DNA from: Crotophaga sulcirostris
Lineage: Eukaryota; Chordata; Aves; Cuculiformes; Crotophagidae
DNA: 64,000 bases
Assembly: GCA_013397455.1 (NCBI GenBank)
Contig: VYZB01000040.1
Span: 1,417,544 to 1,481,543, forward strand
Direction of reading: 5' to 3'
In this document: in pieces, positions 50,061 through 62,639 of the stretch
Layout: the number at the start of each line of letters is the position of its first letter
Position numbering within the stretch: position 1 is the first letter of the stretch
Notes under the pieces: model-generated
What the model saw: only the letters and a program-made list of their open reading frames with translations
What the model was told of the DNA's origin: nothing
The model's database searches: none
Made by a program: the position numbers and the translations under genes

Positions 50061-50859
50061 GTAAAAAGCCCTGTGTTTCATTGCCTTTTAATGGAACCTT
50101 AATAGAAGTTGGCAGCGTAGAAGATGAAGCTGGAAGGCTGCAGTGAAATTAAAATAATCAGAAGTTGTTCCGAGGTTCATGACCGTGAGAAAGCCCTCAA
50201 AGCCCGTAACTATTCACTCAGCCATAAAAATGGCTGATCTCATTTCTTCCCATCACATCCCATCCTTTGGAGAAAAGCTCACGACTACAAGAAGCCCATG
50301 GGGGACCATGCTAGTGCTATTGATTTTAGATGGAAGATGTGCAGCTATTGCAGTGAGGAGGGGAATCATCAGCTTTGCCAAAATAAAAGTGCATTGAAAC
50401 CTGGGAAAACTCTTGGATCTGGAAAGAAAAGAATAAATTTTAATCAATGTCAATATTTCCAGATGATTTAAAAATCTTGACTATGCATTAAGGTGTAATG
50501 ACCTCTGGCAGACTCCTAATCTAGATGCAAGCATTATAACTTTCTTTTTAAATGATAAGCATGGCTTTTAAATCCTTTAAAATAATTGCATCTGAACGAG
50601 TTTCTGCTCCTTGGAGCTTAAACTGCACCCAATGGACGTTCCTTGGATTTTTGCCCAAATATTGCTGAAATCAGAGTTAAAAGAAATGTTCCCCAGGGAC
50701 AATGCTACCTGGACTTGTACTTCTTTTGCTCCCCTGCACTGGTTCTTTCTTCCCTAAATATACCTGCATGGTCTTTCTTTTTCCCCATCATTGCTGCTAT
50801 ATATTCAGACAGCTTTTGGATTTAAGTCTATTGGTTTGTCTATTGCAGAACCTTTAATA
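50061..50859. other. Unique AT-rich sequence
   Basis: No gene or repeat is recognised. The part at 50440-50600 is AT-rich with few frames and could be regulatory. Confidence 0.4.
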
Positions 50860-51125
50860 ATGGTTATTTCCTGGTAGTGAATGCTTGACTTGGTCTAGGG
50901 GGACCTGTTTGTAGCATAGTTTTCTGTAATTACCCAAAATTTACACAGCAATTCCAGGCCTATTATATGAGGCACAGTATGTAATTACAGGCATAACATA
51001 TTAGGTCCTAATAACAGCAAATAGATCATTACACAAATCATTCAAGTTACTGTGCTGATATTTTTATATGGAGTAAGTGAATACAATTACTAATAATTTC
51101 AATGCACATCTTACAGCTGCAGTTA
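50860..51125. promoter_or_regulatory. Candidate conserved non-coding element with paired TAATTA sites
   Basis: About 265 bases with many homeodomain-type cores: TGTAATTAC at 50925-50933, a perfect 10-base palindrome TGTAATTACA at 50980-50989, and 'acaattactaataattt' near 51084. No open frame of note is present. Such clustering is typical of developmental enhancers, but conservation cannot be tested here. Confidence 0.35.
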
Positions 51126-51188
51126 AACTTGTGCCACTGCGACAGATAGCAGGGCAGGGGCAGGAATAAGGAAACTCCACTGAAATTG

Positions 51189-51246
51189 GGGTTGGAACCA
51201 AATGATCTTTAAGGTCCCTTCCAACCCAAACCGTTCTATGATTCTA
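51189..51246 (+). mobile_element. Very short CR1 3' terminus
   Basis: Only the last 58 bases remain: 'gggttggaaccaaatgatct', then 'ttaaggtcccttccaaccca' and the terminal TTCTATGATTCTA at 51234-51246. The 'gtcccttccaacccaaacc' wording matches the 1.4-kb subfamily. Confidence 0.9.
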
Positions 51247-51745
51247 CAAAATATGGGAGAGCCTGTGAATTATTGCATCTGAAAACCAAGGTGGAAACCC
51301 TCTCTCTATAGTTTTGGGTAAATGCATGCACATATTTATGACAACTGTATTCATCAAAGCAGCCATGTAGGAAGAGTGATCCATGTTGTCTTGCTAAGGT
51401 GATGGGTTATTTATGGGGTAAGATGGTCCTCAAGGTCTCGGGGCTGTAGAGGAAGGGATAGGTTTGATAAATATAGCAGCAAGCAGAGTTGGGCCAGCAG
51501 GTCACCAGGTGAGCTGTGCAAATGATGTGTCTCACCTTCCAGTTTGGAAGCACTGGGCTCAGCCCAAGATATGTAATAAGAGTGCTTTGAGGCACTTTAA
51601 ACCTTCCCTGAAAGGTGACTGCTGAACCCTGCCAAATAGAAGTAGCTTGTAGGGGAAAGGTGTTAGCGCTGGCACCCGTCAGGCAGTGCCAGGTGTGGTG
51701 GATTAATGACACAGAAGCAGTGCAGTCCTGACCCTTGCATGCAGC
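51247..51745. other. Unique non-coding sequence
   Basis: About 500 bases covered by a 146-codon minus-strand frame (51407-51847) without family resemblance. That frame runs across the tandem duplication at 51.75 kb. Confidence 0.45.
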
Positions 51746-51801
51746 TTTATGAGTGATTTGGGTTGATGCATATGGGTTTATGAGTGATTTGGGTTGATGC
51801 A
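51746..51801. repeat. 25-bp direct duplication, 31-bp period
   Basis: Two identical 25-base copies (51746-51770 and 51777-51801) are separated by TATGGG. Perfect identity implies recent duplication. Confidence 0.97.
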
Positions 51802-54800
51802 AGTTGGTCAACGAGTTGCTTTCAGCACTGCCATCCTGGCATTCCAAGATGTCCTTGGCATGGAAGGCAGCTTGGTGGAGGGTAGAAGCAACGAGGATTT
51901 CTTTTTCCTGTACTGCTGTACAAAAAAGTTCAGGTGGTGACTTTTTTGTTTCAATATCTACCTATTTGTTTCTGCTGCATGGTTTAAGCTGAAAACTGTT
52001 TCTTTCACCAACAGGTTAACCTGCTTTCTGACCTCTGTCTGAAGCATCCCAGCAGCATCTTTGGCAACACTGACTTCCAATGTCAAGCCTCCTTTCTCTA
52101 CAGCCACAGGATAAGGGTCCAGCCCCTATCTTCCAAGTTAATGGTGATTTTATTTATCTCTCCAGAGCACCCAAATACGAGGAGAAAAACCCACTGACTG
52201 CAGTCTGCCCCAGACATATCCTCAGGGGCTTATGGTTAGAAGTTATCAAATGGACCCAGCTTGCATTTGGCCATCTTGGTTTGGACAGAGGTTGCCACTT
52301 TGCCTGTGCCATCCTATTTCAGAACGAAAATTCCCTGATTAGAGCAAGGGTGATGAATAAGAACCACAGGGCCCAGCCCAGCCTACCAAAGGCATTTTAT
52401 CTGGCTATGGAAATACTGATGGGGCAGACTGAGTGGGAGCATCGCTGTTTGTGGGTCAGAAGGAGATGGAGGTGCTCACGAGCTTGGAGACAGTGTGCAT
52501 TTGTATGAGCAAAATGCAGGGGAAAAAAATCCATTGGGGAACAAGAAATAATAACAGAAGGGAGAGTACTAGTTCTAGACTTTGTCACAGGACTACACTG
52601 ATGATGCCAATATTGCGAATAAAAAGCACTCCTAAAAATTGGATTGAAGGGCTACTTCCAATAAAGAGGGTCAGTGCGAGTTTGCAACTGAATAAAGCCA
52701 AAATGCTACATGATGGAGACATGCAGCAAAGCATGAACCACTTTATGGTAGGAAACATGCAAGTGTGGTGGCCAGGGCTCCTTGTCCCAGGTGGATGCAG
52801 CCTTCTGGGGTCCATCCATTGCTTTTTGCCAGGGCTTGGTCTGGTCGTGGCTGGGGCTCAAGCGGGGGCAGAAGTGCTGTGGATGTCCCTGCCCAGAGGA
52901 GGCTGGCACAGGGCTCTGCAGTGATGTCCTGTCTTGTGCTTTATCTCCTCGATGGTCCATGAGTCCTAGAGGTCGGGAAGTGGGAGCTGCTGATTTATGT
53001 GAAGTGGGCAGGAATGTTTTCAAAGACCCCGGTACCTACTGATCCAACCACCCTTTTGCAGTGTGACTTTTCCTCCCACTTTCAAGGTGTTTTTGTGCTC
53101 AACATTTAACGGTAGGAAAGATCCTATTGTTTCCCTGCTGTTCTGTTGATCCCACCCTGCATAAGCCACAGAAAAACCCTTGGAAGAAAGAATCTTCTGA
53201 CTTTATAGAGTGGATTATTACACGTTTAGGAGATGTTTTTGAGACTCAGCAGACAGTCATCACCACATCACAGCTTAAGCCGATATAAAACCTGGCTTGA
53301 AGATGTTTTGATTTAGGGTGTCTTTCTGTGCAGGACAGGGCTCTTTGTGCAAAAAGAACTTGGCAGCTGCAAGAACATTTATTTAACAAGCAGGTAGACG
53401 GCAACTGCTGTTGAGAATTCTGTGCAATACTTTGAACAAGTCTGGTAGTGTTGCTATGTCCATAAAATGATCCTCATCTTGGTCCTCACTTTTGTTATCT
53501 CCTTGGCCACTAAACTCCCACAGCAGGTCAGAAATAGGGGGAAATGCTAATGCCCTTCACCACAGCTGGCATCCCAGCAGCTGGTGTGATATAAGCTGGG
53601 TGCACTGCTTTATGACCAGGCAATGTTATTGGTTTGGTGTGTGATTTCTGGTTTAATATAGCATTCAGAATCCAGGAAAAAAATGAAATAAACATCATCT
53701 TCCCTGTCCCATGGTGGGTCGTGGCCAGCTAAGCTCCTGCAAATTGTCCTATGTGAGGGCTGAGTTACAAGGACTCCTGTGCCCTCCCATTTACAAGACG
53801 TGGAGCTGGGGGTGGGAGCCAACTGGGAGCAAAGGCTTTGGCTCTGCTGACCCTGGGGAAGTGACATCATGAGGGTGGTTTTGCTTTTCTAGCATGATAG
53901 CAAACATCATTACCTTGTTATTGGCAGATCTTTCAGCATGTTTGCTGGGGAGGAGTGAGGCAAGGTCGGCTCTGTACCTCTGCTGACCCTGGCTGTGTGG
54001 CTGGCCAGGAAAACAGCGTCACCTCTGCTATGGCATTCAAGCTCATGTTTGCTGCCCTCTTTGGTAAAAACTTATCTTTGTTGTTGTTAGAGTTGATGGA
54101 GCTGAGTAGCAAGGGGCAGTGCTAGTGATGACCACTGCTGCTCCTCTTGCCTTGCCTGACCTCCTGCTGGCACGGAAAAGCAACCATGAAGCCTCTTGCA
54201 GAGGCTTAAACCAAGCAAAACAATTTCTCTTTTTTTTTAAGGGCTATCTTTCTGCCAGTATTTACTGGAGGACAGTGGTAGGGGAATCCCAGCACGTTAA
54301 AGGAAGGTAAATCTGGGAACTTGTTAATGGAACAACTTGATCAAAAGGAATAATGTTTCCCTAATCAGGGGTACAAAGAATATTGTGTGACCTAAAGCCC
54401 CCATCACAACCCAGTGATGCTGCCGAGCTTGTGACTTATGTATTTGCAGCAAATTCCTTATCTATCAATCAACAGGAACCGAAAGTAGGGGAAAGAAAAG
54501 GGCAAATAAAGAATATCAGCAGTATTTGACTGCTTACACTCCCTGCAGACCTTGTGTTACTGTTAATTATTAACTCTCAAAAAACAGAGCAACTGCAGAA
54601 CTGGTGACTACGATACGATATTTCTCAAATTCAAAATGCTTAGTGAATTTTGGATGCTGCTGAAAAACAGGAATGCTTACAGGGTTTCCTTAGCCCCCAG
54701 CCATGCAGCATAGTCTCTATGTGCTAGGGTGGGCACAATTTGGAGTTGTCCCCGTCGCTGTCACTCAGAACCCGGCTCGGAGAATTACAGCATGGCCCTG

Positions 54801-57800
54801 TACAAAAACTGTAGTTCTCCCTTTAGCTCATCTTGAAATTATGTTGTTTGGGTTTTTTTTTTTTTTTTCCCCTGCCTTCCAGTTCTCTATTACTGTTTTT
54901 CCATGGCTGAGCCACATCTGTAATGTCCAGCTGCTTGTTGGTTCTTGAAAGCAAGTGCGCTTTATACGCAACCCTTTGACATGGATGCAAACACCCCCTG
55001 GGAGCATTTCCCACAGTCTATGAGGTCAGTCCCTCTCCCTGTTACAAGCTAAAAAGCTGGTCTTAATGTATGGATCAAAAGATAGGGTTAAAAACTGTGC
55101 TTTAATAAATAAATACAAATGACAATCTAAAAATGTACTTTATTGGGCTGCTAATAACGACCCGCGGTGAGGGTGGAGGGGTGAAGAGTATAATGAGCAC
55201 CTGGGAGGGGATTTGGACACAGTCGTCCCTCGAGTGTCCCAGAAATCAGATATCATCTCGAGCATCCTCACTGGGAGCTCACCCATCCTCTCCTGGACCA
55301 GGGGACTTGGCAACGAGGAAACCGTCACTGCGCAGCCTGGCACCCCAGACCCTGCTCCAGTGAACTCAGGTTTTGCATAGTGGCTCCACAGCTCCGTGTT
55401 CATCTGCAAATTGCTCAGCTTGGGAAATAAATGGGTAGGCACTGAGGAGTTCAAGTTTTGTATTCATGTCCATAAAACAGAGATTTATCAGCTTCCCCTG
55501 TCACTGATGCTCGTCCTCCCCAGTCTTTTGCCCTCCCCAGTGCCTGGCGATGCTTGGCCAGATTCAGGAGTGATTTAGGTACCCGGGAACCTGATTTACA
55601 CTGGTGTAGCCAAGATGTGAATCTGGTCTCACAAATAACCTTTCCCCTTGAGCGGGAAACAAAATATGTTAATCTCCTTGTTTTAGAAAACCCAAATGTT
55701 TCTTTTACTCGAACACAGAGCCCTGTCCCCCCATCATTAGCAGATGTCTTGCATACGAACTGTATTACCTATAAAGTCTGCTTACTCCAAGCAAATGTTT
55801 CTCAGTTTTGTCTTTTTTTTTACTTCAATTTGAAGTGAAAGGTACAGTATAGGATTCAAATGCTTTTGCATTACACGGGTTTCTGATCACTTGAAAAACC
55901 CCATGGAAAAAAACGACTTCAGAAACCTGAAACGCTCGCTGAATCGTTTTGCTGCATTTCATTTTGCCTACCTGAACTTTCTTTTGATTTCCTGGTTTTT
56001 TTTTTTTTTTGCTTTACATGCCACTTAGCTCTTGCTTATTTAATTCGTTTTTATTTATTTATTAAAAAAAAAAAATCATAGCTCCTGTTTCAGCTCTCAC
56101 TTCGTGTCAGTATTTCTACCCTGTGGATGTGTCGCACAGGCAGGAACATTGGGAATTTGCCCAAAAGGCAGAACTACAGAGTTGCTCAAAGAAAGAAGCA
56201 AACCTGAATGCTGAAGCACGATTTGGTTTTGTCCCAACTCTTGCCCACACTGAATGCTGGCTCCAGGGCTGCAGACAGAGAAGTGCAGGCAGGAGAAATA
56301 AGAGGCGACCCACAGACGGATTCAAAAATTTGGATTTGTCGCCGACAGCTGGCTGGCCTGCTCGCCACCATCTGAATGGCACCTCTGACTTTTCTTTGGC
56401 TCAAAGATTCAACGTTAAGGCAAAATAAGACACAGTGTAGAAGCTCCATCAAATCTTTGGCACAACAGCAACAACAACAACAAAAAATTACTGTACACAT
56501 GAGCTGAGAGGGTAACATTTCCCAGTTAAGCAAAGGGAAAAGTGCTAAATAAATTGCACGTACTAGAAGGTGGCTGGCTTAACAACAATAAGAAGCATTC
56601 CCATCCTTTTTTTTTCTTTTCCTTTTTTTTTCTTTCTGTCCCAGAGATTAAGAAAGTTCCTTGGCCAATCATCATCTTGAAAAGGGGGTTCTGCAAAAGA
56701 GCTGCTTGCAGTCTTCATCTGGATCATGCAACCTTTGCCAAGAACAGATGCAACTCTGTCTGGAAGCTCTTCTGAGTCCTCCCTGGTTATTACTCCTGGA
56801 AAGAGAAAGATGCACCATCAGAGCTGTGAACACATGGTGTCTCAACAGCTCCTTGCACAAATGGCCATCATGGACGCACCACGGCTCCCGCTAAGAGTTG
56901 ACTGTGCAGAGCCACCACCTGTGGGTGCCACAACAGTGGCCAGAGCCTGAACAGAGCACAAGGACTGGTAGAGAGAGGAGATGAGGAAGGTTTGGTGAAG
57001 AAATACAACAAAGTAATGAGGTGCTGTCTTCAGCTCCTGTCACAAAAAAATTAGAAATAATGGCAAATACCTGCTTTTGACAACACCTGCATCTTTTTGG
57101 ATCTATTTTCAATTTCAGAAACTGATATCAGAAAGTCAGAAAGTTGAGAAAAGCTAGATTTGCGCAGGAGATGGGATTTATTTCTATATTTTATTTATTG
57201 CATTTGCTTTTCTGCATGTATTACATTTCAGGCTGCAGGACCGCGATCCATCCCTTATGCCTAAACATCCCCCTGCAAGTCATGGTCACGGCAGATGTTC
57301 TTGGGTAATTGCATTTGGCTGCAGAAAATTATGGCCAGATCCATTGGAAAATACACAACTCCAAAATGCAGCAGCCTCAGACAGGGAAAACCTCATCTAA
57401 GCCCCCTTTAACATTAAAATAAGCCCTGTGAATATCCCACAAACAATTGTTAGCATAGTTCAAAACAGAGTAAAATCCTCAGGGCTTGCTCTTTCATGAG
57501 ATCACATCTCCGTTGTCCAACATGCCTTCATCACGTGGGCTCCTAAATCCTTCTTTAAGTAACTTAGGAATTAGAAACTTGGAAATGAGATCCCATTTTC
57601 TGAGTCCAACCACTGTTTCTTGCTTTTTGCCAGTGGATTTAAGAGCCCTTCAGGGTGCAGCATGACCTCTGAAGGTCCTTTGGACATGGTCATCAATTCC
57701 CTGGACAGATCAGCCATCTTTCTGACAGTCTTAAAAAGGTCAAACTCCTTAAAGCTTGGCCCGAGAAACATTTTTTCCTCATTCCACTTTGTTTCTGTAC

Positions 57801-58092
57801 TGCATGTCTTTTTCCATTATTGGATATTGAAACAATTAGGTACAAAGTATTATTAAGATACTGATGTTTTATTTTATTTTTATTTTGTTACTATCATTAG
57901 GGCAGCTGCTTGTGAGATCAACCATCACAGTTGAGCATTCACGTCAAGCTAAGGGGCAGGGAGGCCTAAAATCCACCCTGTCACCCCCTCCTGCAAAGAG
58001 CAGACCTTGGGAAGCACAGAATTGCCCCAGGAACATTAGGATTTCCCTCAATAAGAGTATTTCGCTGAAAGAGCCCAGGTCAGCCTCCATGT
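51802..58092. other. Unique non-coding sequence, 6.3 kb
   Basis: No supported gene or mobile element. Simple tracts: T16 at 54853-54868, T15 at 55996-56010, A12 at 56064-56075, (CAA)5 at 56469-56483 and T/C tracts near 56607-56640. A frame of 163 codons (52433-52924) carries no domain I recognise. Confidence 0.5.
56469..56483. repeat. (CAA)5 microsatellite
   Basis: Five perfect CAA units followed by an A run. Confidence 0.93.
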
Positions 58093-58306
58093 AAGAAATT
58101 TTTTTCACTGGAATGCCACTGGAATGCGCTACCCAGGGAGGTGGTGGAGTCGCCAACCCTTGATGTGTTTAAGGGAAGACTGGATGAGGCACTCAGTGCC
58201 ATGGTTTAGGTGATGAGTTGGTGTTAGTGTTGGCTTATAGGTTGGACTTGATGATCTCAGAGGTCTCTTCCAACCTGGTTATACTGTGAAACTGTGAAAC
58301 TGTGAA
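58093..58306 (+). mobile_element. CR1 LINE 3' end with three ACTGTGAA terminal units
   Basis: The copy starts at 'aagaaatttttttcactgga' and carries an exact 11-base tandem duplication (58106-58116 and 58117-58127) where relatives have one copy plus 'aagggtgattgg'. It continues with 'cgctacccagggaggtggtg', 'gatgaggcactcagtgccat' and 'ggtctcttccaacctggtta', and ends in three perfect ACTGTGAA units at 58283-58306. It is the same subfamily as the copies at 9.0 and 41.7 kb. Only a short remnant of the ORF2 end is left. Confidence 0.96.
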
Positions 58307-60020
58307 ATTCTGGTCTCTGCTGGATCCCCAGCTCATGGAGTTGGGGTCACCACATGTGGATATGGCAGAGGAGGCGTTTGGCTCTGTGACGTTGGTGGAT
58401 GGCAGGATGGAGCCATGGGCTGGCTGCATCCCAGTGCATCCCAGCAATAACAAAGTTCCAAACAAAAATCACTCCATTGATCCCAGCCCACATCAGCTGC
58501 ACACCTACCTGAGCTCTAATGTGCACACATTCACACTTGGCCCACACCAAATCTGAAAACGGAGCTCGTTATTGCAACTATTCTCAATGAGGTAACTCTG
58601 CTGACTGTACCTAGGGCTGCTTGGAGTGGGAGGGTATGGAAACTATTGCCCTAATTCAAGGCTTTAACTGGGATCAGGGATTTTGAATACATGAGGTTTA
58701 GGTGGGAGAATGACAAACAGCCTTGTGTACCGCAAACGTTTCTGTTGGAACTCCCGAAAATTATTTTCCAACAATAAATAATATGTATTAATAATCTGTA
58801 ATAGAAAAGTTGGTTAATTTATCCCATATGTAAAGAAAATGTAAAAGAAGAAAAAGGAGGGAAGCAATGACCGCTCTCATTAATATTAAAAGACAGAGAG
58901 ACAAATCCCCCCTGTTCCCATCTGGAACAGCAGTCTCAGCAAGCAAAACCTCTTCCACTGCAGGAATGAATTACCCAGTGATAGCAGCCTCATGCCCCCA
59001 GCCACAGCCACTGGAGTCACAGGGCCCCTGGGGGGTCCTCTCTCTTGTGCCTCTGGTGCTCTTCAAAGTGCTGGACAAATAGGACCTGAGATTGCAGTTA
59101 ATGCCTCCTGCTTTCGTTCAGAGAGACTCTTCCCTTTAGCTCAGGGTGCTCGACGCCGATAAAAAAAGGATCGGTGGGTTTTGGGAAGCAGGATGGTTTT
59201 AGGAAAAGGAGCTTCCACTCTGAAATGTTTGCAATTGGCCAAGATCAGCCATGATGGGGTAAGAGGGAATATGTACACACCAGCCAAGGGTTGTACTTCT
59301 GAGGAGATGGAAATGGAAAAGGGAATGGAGAGAACCCTCTGCAAGGTGACAGAGAATTTCAGTAGATGTCACTGGCACCTCTCAGTTGGGCCCAAGCGCT
59401 GCCCGATGCTGGTTATGGATTATGTTAGGTGGGAAAAGGTTCCTTTCTTTCCCCCTCCACCCTTTTCCACCCCAGCCAGGAGCTCTGAAGACAGATTTAT
59501 TAAGCAGGGTCTGCTTTAAACTAATAATATCAGAACTCCCATGGCTCTTGAATTTGACAACTGGCCCAATGACCTTAGTGAGTTTGCAGCATCCTGGGGC
59601 ATTTCAGTCTCTATAAATCAAAGCACTTCTGGAATTAAATCAGTCGTTGTTCCAGGCCTTCTCCTGTCTCTTCTACTCACATTTTCCTTTTGCTGTAGTT
59701 ACCTGATACCTGTGGGGTGGATCTTACCCTATTCTTGCTAATATCCTCACTACAAAGGGAACGGAGCCTACTCTGGGTGCCTGCTCCCACTGTGGGAGGG
59801 AATCTCTGGCCCCAGGCTTTTCATAATGCAACGTGGCTGCTCCAACATCCATCAAAGCAAAGCAAATTCTGGGTGCTGTTGTACAACAAGGGGTGCCACA
59901 CCACATCCCTTTTGCAAGGAAAAGCTTCCAGCCTTACCCTTTGGGGTGCTGATGCTCAACCTCTCAAGGGGCCAACACAGGGTGTGCAGTGCCCTCGGGG
60001 ATGCGTGTAACTGCTGCTGC
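58307..60020. other. Unique non-coding sequence, 1.7 kb
   Basis: No recognised gene or mobile element. The region at 58740-58860 is AT-rich. Confidence 0.5.
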
Positions 60021-60077
60021 CTGGAGTTGGGTGAACTTGCTCATGAACTTCACCCAACTGGAGCTGGGTGAACTTGC
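60021..60077. repeat. Compound direct and inverted repeat
   Basis: A 20-base unit at 60021-60040 recurs at 60058-60077 with one mismatch (37-base period). Between them an inverted copy of its core forms perfect 11-base arms (60025-60035 with 60049-60059) around a 13-base loop. Confidence 0.93.
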
Positions 60078-61279
60078 CATAAACCCATAGCTTCACACTT
60101 CTGCCCCCTTTGCAACTGCTGTTTTGGCTTGCAGGGACATATCAAACGCAAGCGATAAAAATGGGAATCCACTATGGTGCTTACGCAACCTTGCTTTCCC
60201 CCTTTTGAGTCCGCTGGGTGTGTAATCCTTCAGCCAGCACAGGGCAGGGACAACTCAAGGCCAGGCAGATCCAGCCCCCCCCCAGGAGATGCTGCCATCC
60301 CACAAGCAGCAGGACAGCTCGCAGTGGGTCGCTGCTCTCCTGTGGTCCAGCTCCTCCCTGGGTCCCGCGGAGCCAGCGGCCGTGGGGAAGCAGACTGGCT
60401 GGCTGCCCGCTCTCGCCTGCAAGTCCTAGCAGGGAAATGAAGCTATTTTTAAAGAGGAACCTCTGCTAAGTCAAACTGCAGAGAAAGGGAGGTTGAACCT
60501 CATTATCAGACACCCCCTCGCCCCTCCTCGCAACCCACACAGGACGGGAAGCAGCGAGGAAGAAATGCCATGCAGATCATCAAGATTTTTACTGTGCTGG
60601 CCCCAAACGTGTTATAATAATCAATATCAGATGATCAATAACAGCAAGCCCCGGCAGCCGGGATCATCCGTGCAAGCTGGAGGTGGGAGCTGTGGCTTTA
60701 TCTCAGGGCTCTGTTTAAATAAATCACGAGTCATGATACCGTGTTATAGAAAAAATATGCTCCAAGTGAATGGTTTCAGTGCCATACAAATCAAGCCTGC
60801 CACTACCATTTCTCTTTATAATACAAAACATTAACTTGTTCACTTCTGCAAGTAAATATGCCCACGCAATGCCCTCCTTTGAATTTAACAATGGGAATAA
60901 GTGGTACCTACAGCAGGAGATCTGTTTTTAGCAAAGTAGCAATGAGGCAGCATCAAGGCACGGCAGAACACCACAATAACTATTTTATATAATGCAATAA
61001 TTACATACACAATGTGAGCCATTTTAGCACAGCAGACTGCAACAAATAAGAGTGGCTTTTCATTCCATATATGCTTCTATATCATTTAATTAGTGGGGAA
61101 AATATATAGAGATAGAATTCTTATTTTTAATTCCTTGTGTCTGTGTGCATACACACACACAGAGGCACAAAAACAAGAAACTAAATTCCAGCTGAAAACT
61201 TTTATTGAGCTCCAACTGCTCGCCTGTTATTCATAACCCAGTTTCCTCTCTCACAAAGAGACCTTTCGCATGGTTTGGG
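60078..61279. other. Unique sequence, GC-richer then AT-rich
   Basis: The part at 60270-60430 has raised GC and scattered CpG. From about 60480 the sequence turns AT-rich with two ATCAATA sites 14 bases apart (60620-60626 and 60634-60640) and TAAT-rich stretches to 61110. A 113-codon frame at 60493-60834 has no domain. An (AC)5 tract is at 61151-61160. Confidence 0.45.
60480..61110. promoter_or_regulatory. Candidate conserved non-coding element
   Basis: A non-repetitive block with ONECUT-like ATCAATA pairs and AT-rich stretches ('atgcaataattacatacaca' near 60992, 'atcatttaattagtggg' near 61081). The enhancer role is an inference from texture. Confidence 0.3.
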
Positions 61280-61320
61280 TTTTTTTTTTTTTTTTAAATG
61301 TGTGTGTGTGTTTTTTTTTT
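61280..61320. repeat. T-run / (TG)n / T-run compound low-complexity tract
   Basis: About 16 T, then AAATG(TG)5, then 10 T. Seen directly. Confidence 0.93.
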
Positions 61321-62639
61321 CCTTCTGCCTCGCTAACAGCTGCTCGCAGTGTTGTATCCTGAGTGATGATGAGGTTCTGAAAGTGTTTTTTTGGAACAGA
61401 TGGCCAGGAGAGAGCTGGGGAATGTGCCAGCAGCGAGCTGGGGAATGCGCCAAGTCCTGCAGTGACTGAGTACTCCGGGTTCCAGCTCGCGTGCCTTTCC
61501 CTTGCCCTCTGCCCCAAGTGGCGCCAGCAGGACTTCCCAGCTCGCGCTCCGAACATCTGGAGTCTGCGACTGCCAGAAGAGCTGGGACGGGGGGAGGATA
61601 AAGCAAAAAAAAAAATAAAAATCCCTCAGCCATCCATCCCTGCTCCGGCTTAGCTCCCATGGCCACGGCGATGTTGCTGCCTAGCACGAGGGATAATCAA
61701 AAGCAAAGAGGGAAGGGGAATGAAAAGAAAATTAAATTTGCGATGGGAGTTTGGTATTTTTTTTTTTTAGCACTCGGGGTTTTCTGTTCAGTGCTGGGTG
61801 TGTTGTGTAGGGTATTTGTGAGCGGTCGGATCCTGCTCTCGTAGACCAAAGGCGTGCGGTTGTGCGGCACGGTGGGGAGGTAAGGTCAGCTCTGTAGACC
61901 TGGGGGATGGATTCTGTGGGGTTGGAGGATGTGGGGGTCTGTGGTGCACAGCTCTGCACCCACAAACCCACCATTTTCTAGGGAAAGCACCCCGTTGTGC
62001 ACCCCGCTGTCCCTAAAAAGTCCTAATCCTACCCTGAGCCATAATGCTGCCTTCCTGCAGGGTACCAGCATTTGGCTCTGGGGGGAAAAGTTATAAAAAG
62101 AGACTGTGCAAACAGCAGGCTGGACCCCAAACCCTACGAGATCCATGTGAGGCTTTCAGACAGCCTCTGGCCACTCAGGATCATGTCCCATGCAGAAACC
62201 AGGGAACAGAAAACTTGGATTCCCTTTTCTGATCCAGCTCCTTTTGCTCAGCACTGCCAGAGGATGCTCTTAGCTGGAGCCAAGGGTAGATCCCCCTCTT
62301 TTCCCAGGACATTAGTGTGGCCCCATCAGGACTCAGGGTTCTGCTGAGGGTGTCGCAACCCAATGCTCCAACGTGACTCTTGTGCGCATGTTGAAGGGCA
62401 AGGCTTAATCCAGATTACTTATATAACCAAGCAAAAGGCAGCTTTACAAAAAGAAGACTATCATCAGAATTCACCCCCCCTCCATGCAGCTTTTTTTTTA
62501 AAGGAAAAGGCATTTGCCCCCTTGGCCACTTATAAATGAGATCTCCCATCACCAAACACCCTCGGTCAAGATTCAGTTGCAACAACTAAAATCACCAGTT
62601 AGGACTGGAAAGGGGATTTTTTTTTTTCCTAACCAAGTT
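61321..62639. other. Unique sequence with a GC-richer part
   Basis: An 18-base direct repeat with one mismatch lies at 61412-61429 and 61435-61452 (23-base period). CpG is locally more frequent at 61430-61860 than elsewhere in the window, but not at island density. No gene is recognised. A 161-codon minus-strand frame (61202-61687) crosses A- and T-runs and is probably chance. Confidence 0.45.

Noticed and set aside
52560..52740. YTDD-like residues followed by LQLNKAKM, suggestive of a non-LTR reverse transcriptase
   Set aside because: The two matches lie in different frames with stops between them and the surrounding RT motifs are missing. It is too weak to call a LINE relic without an alignment.
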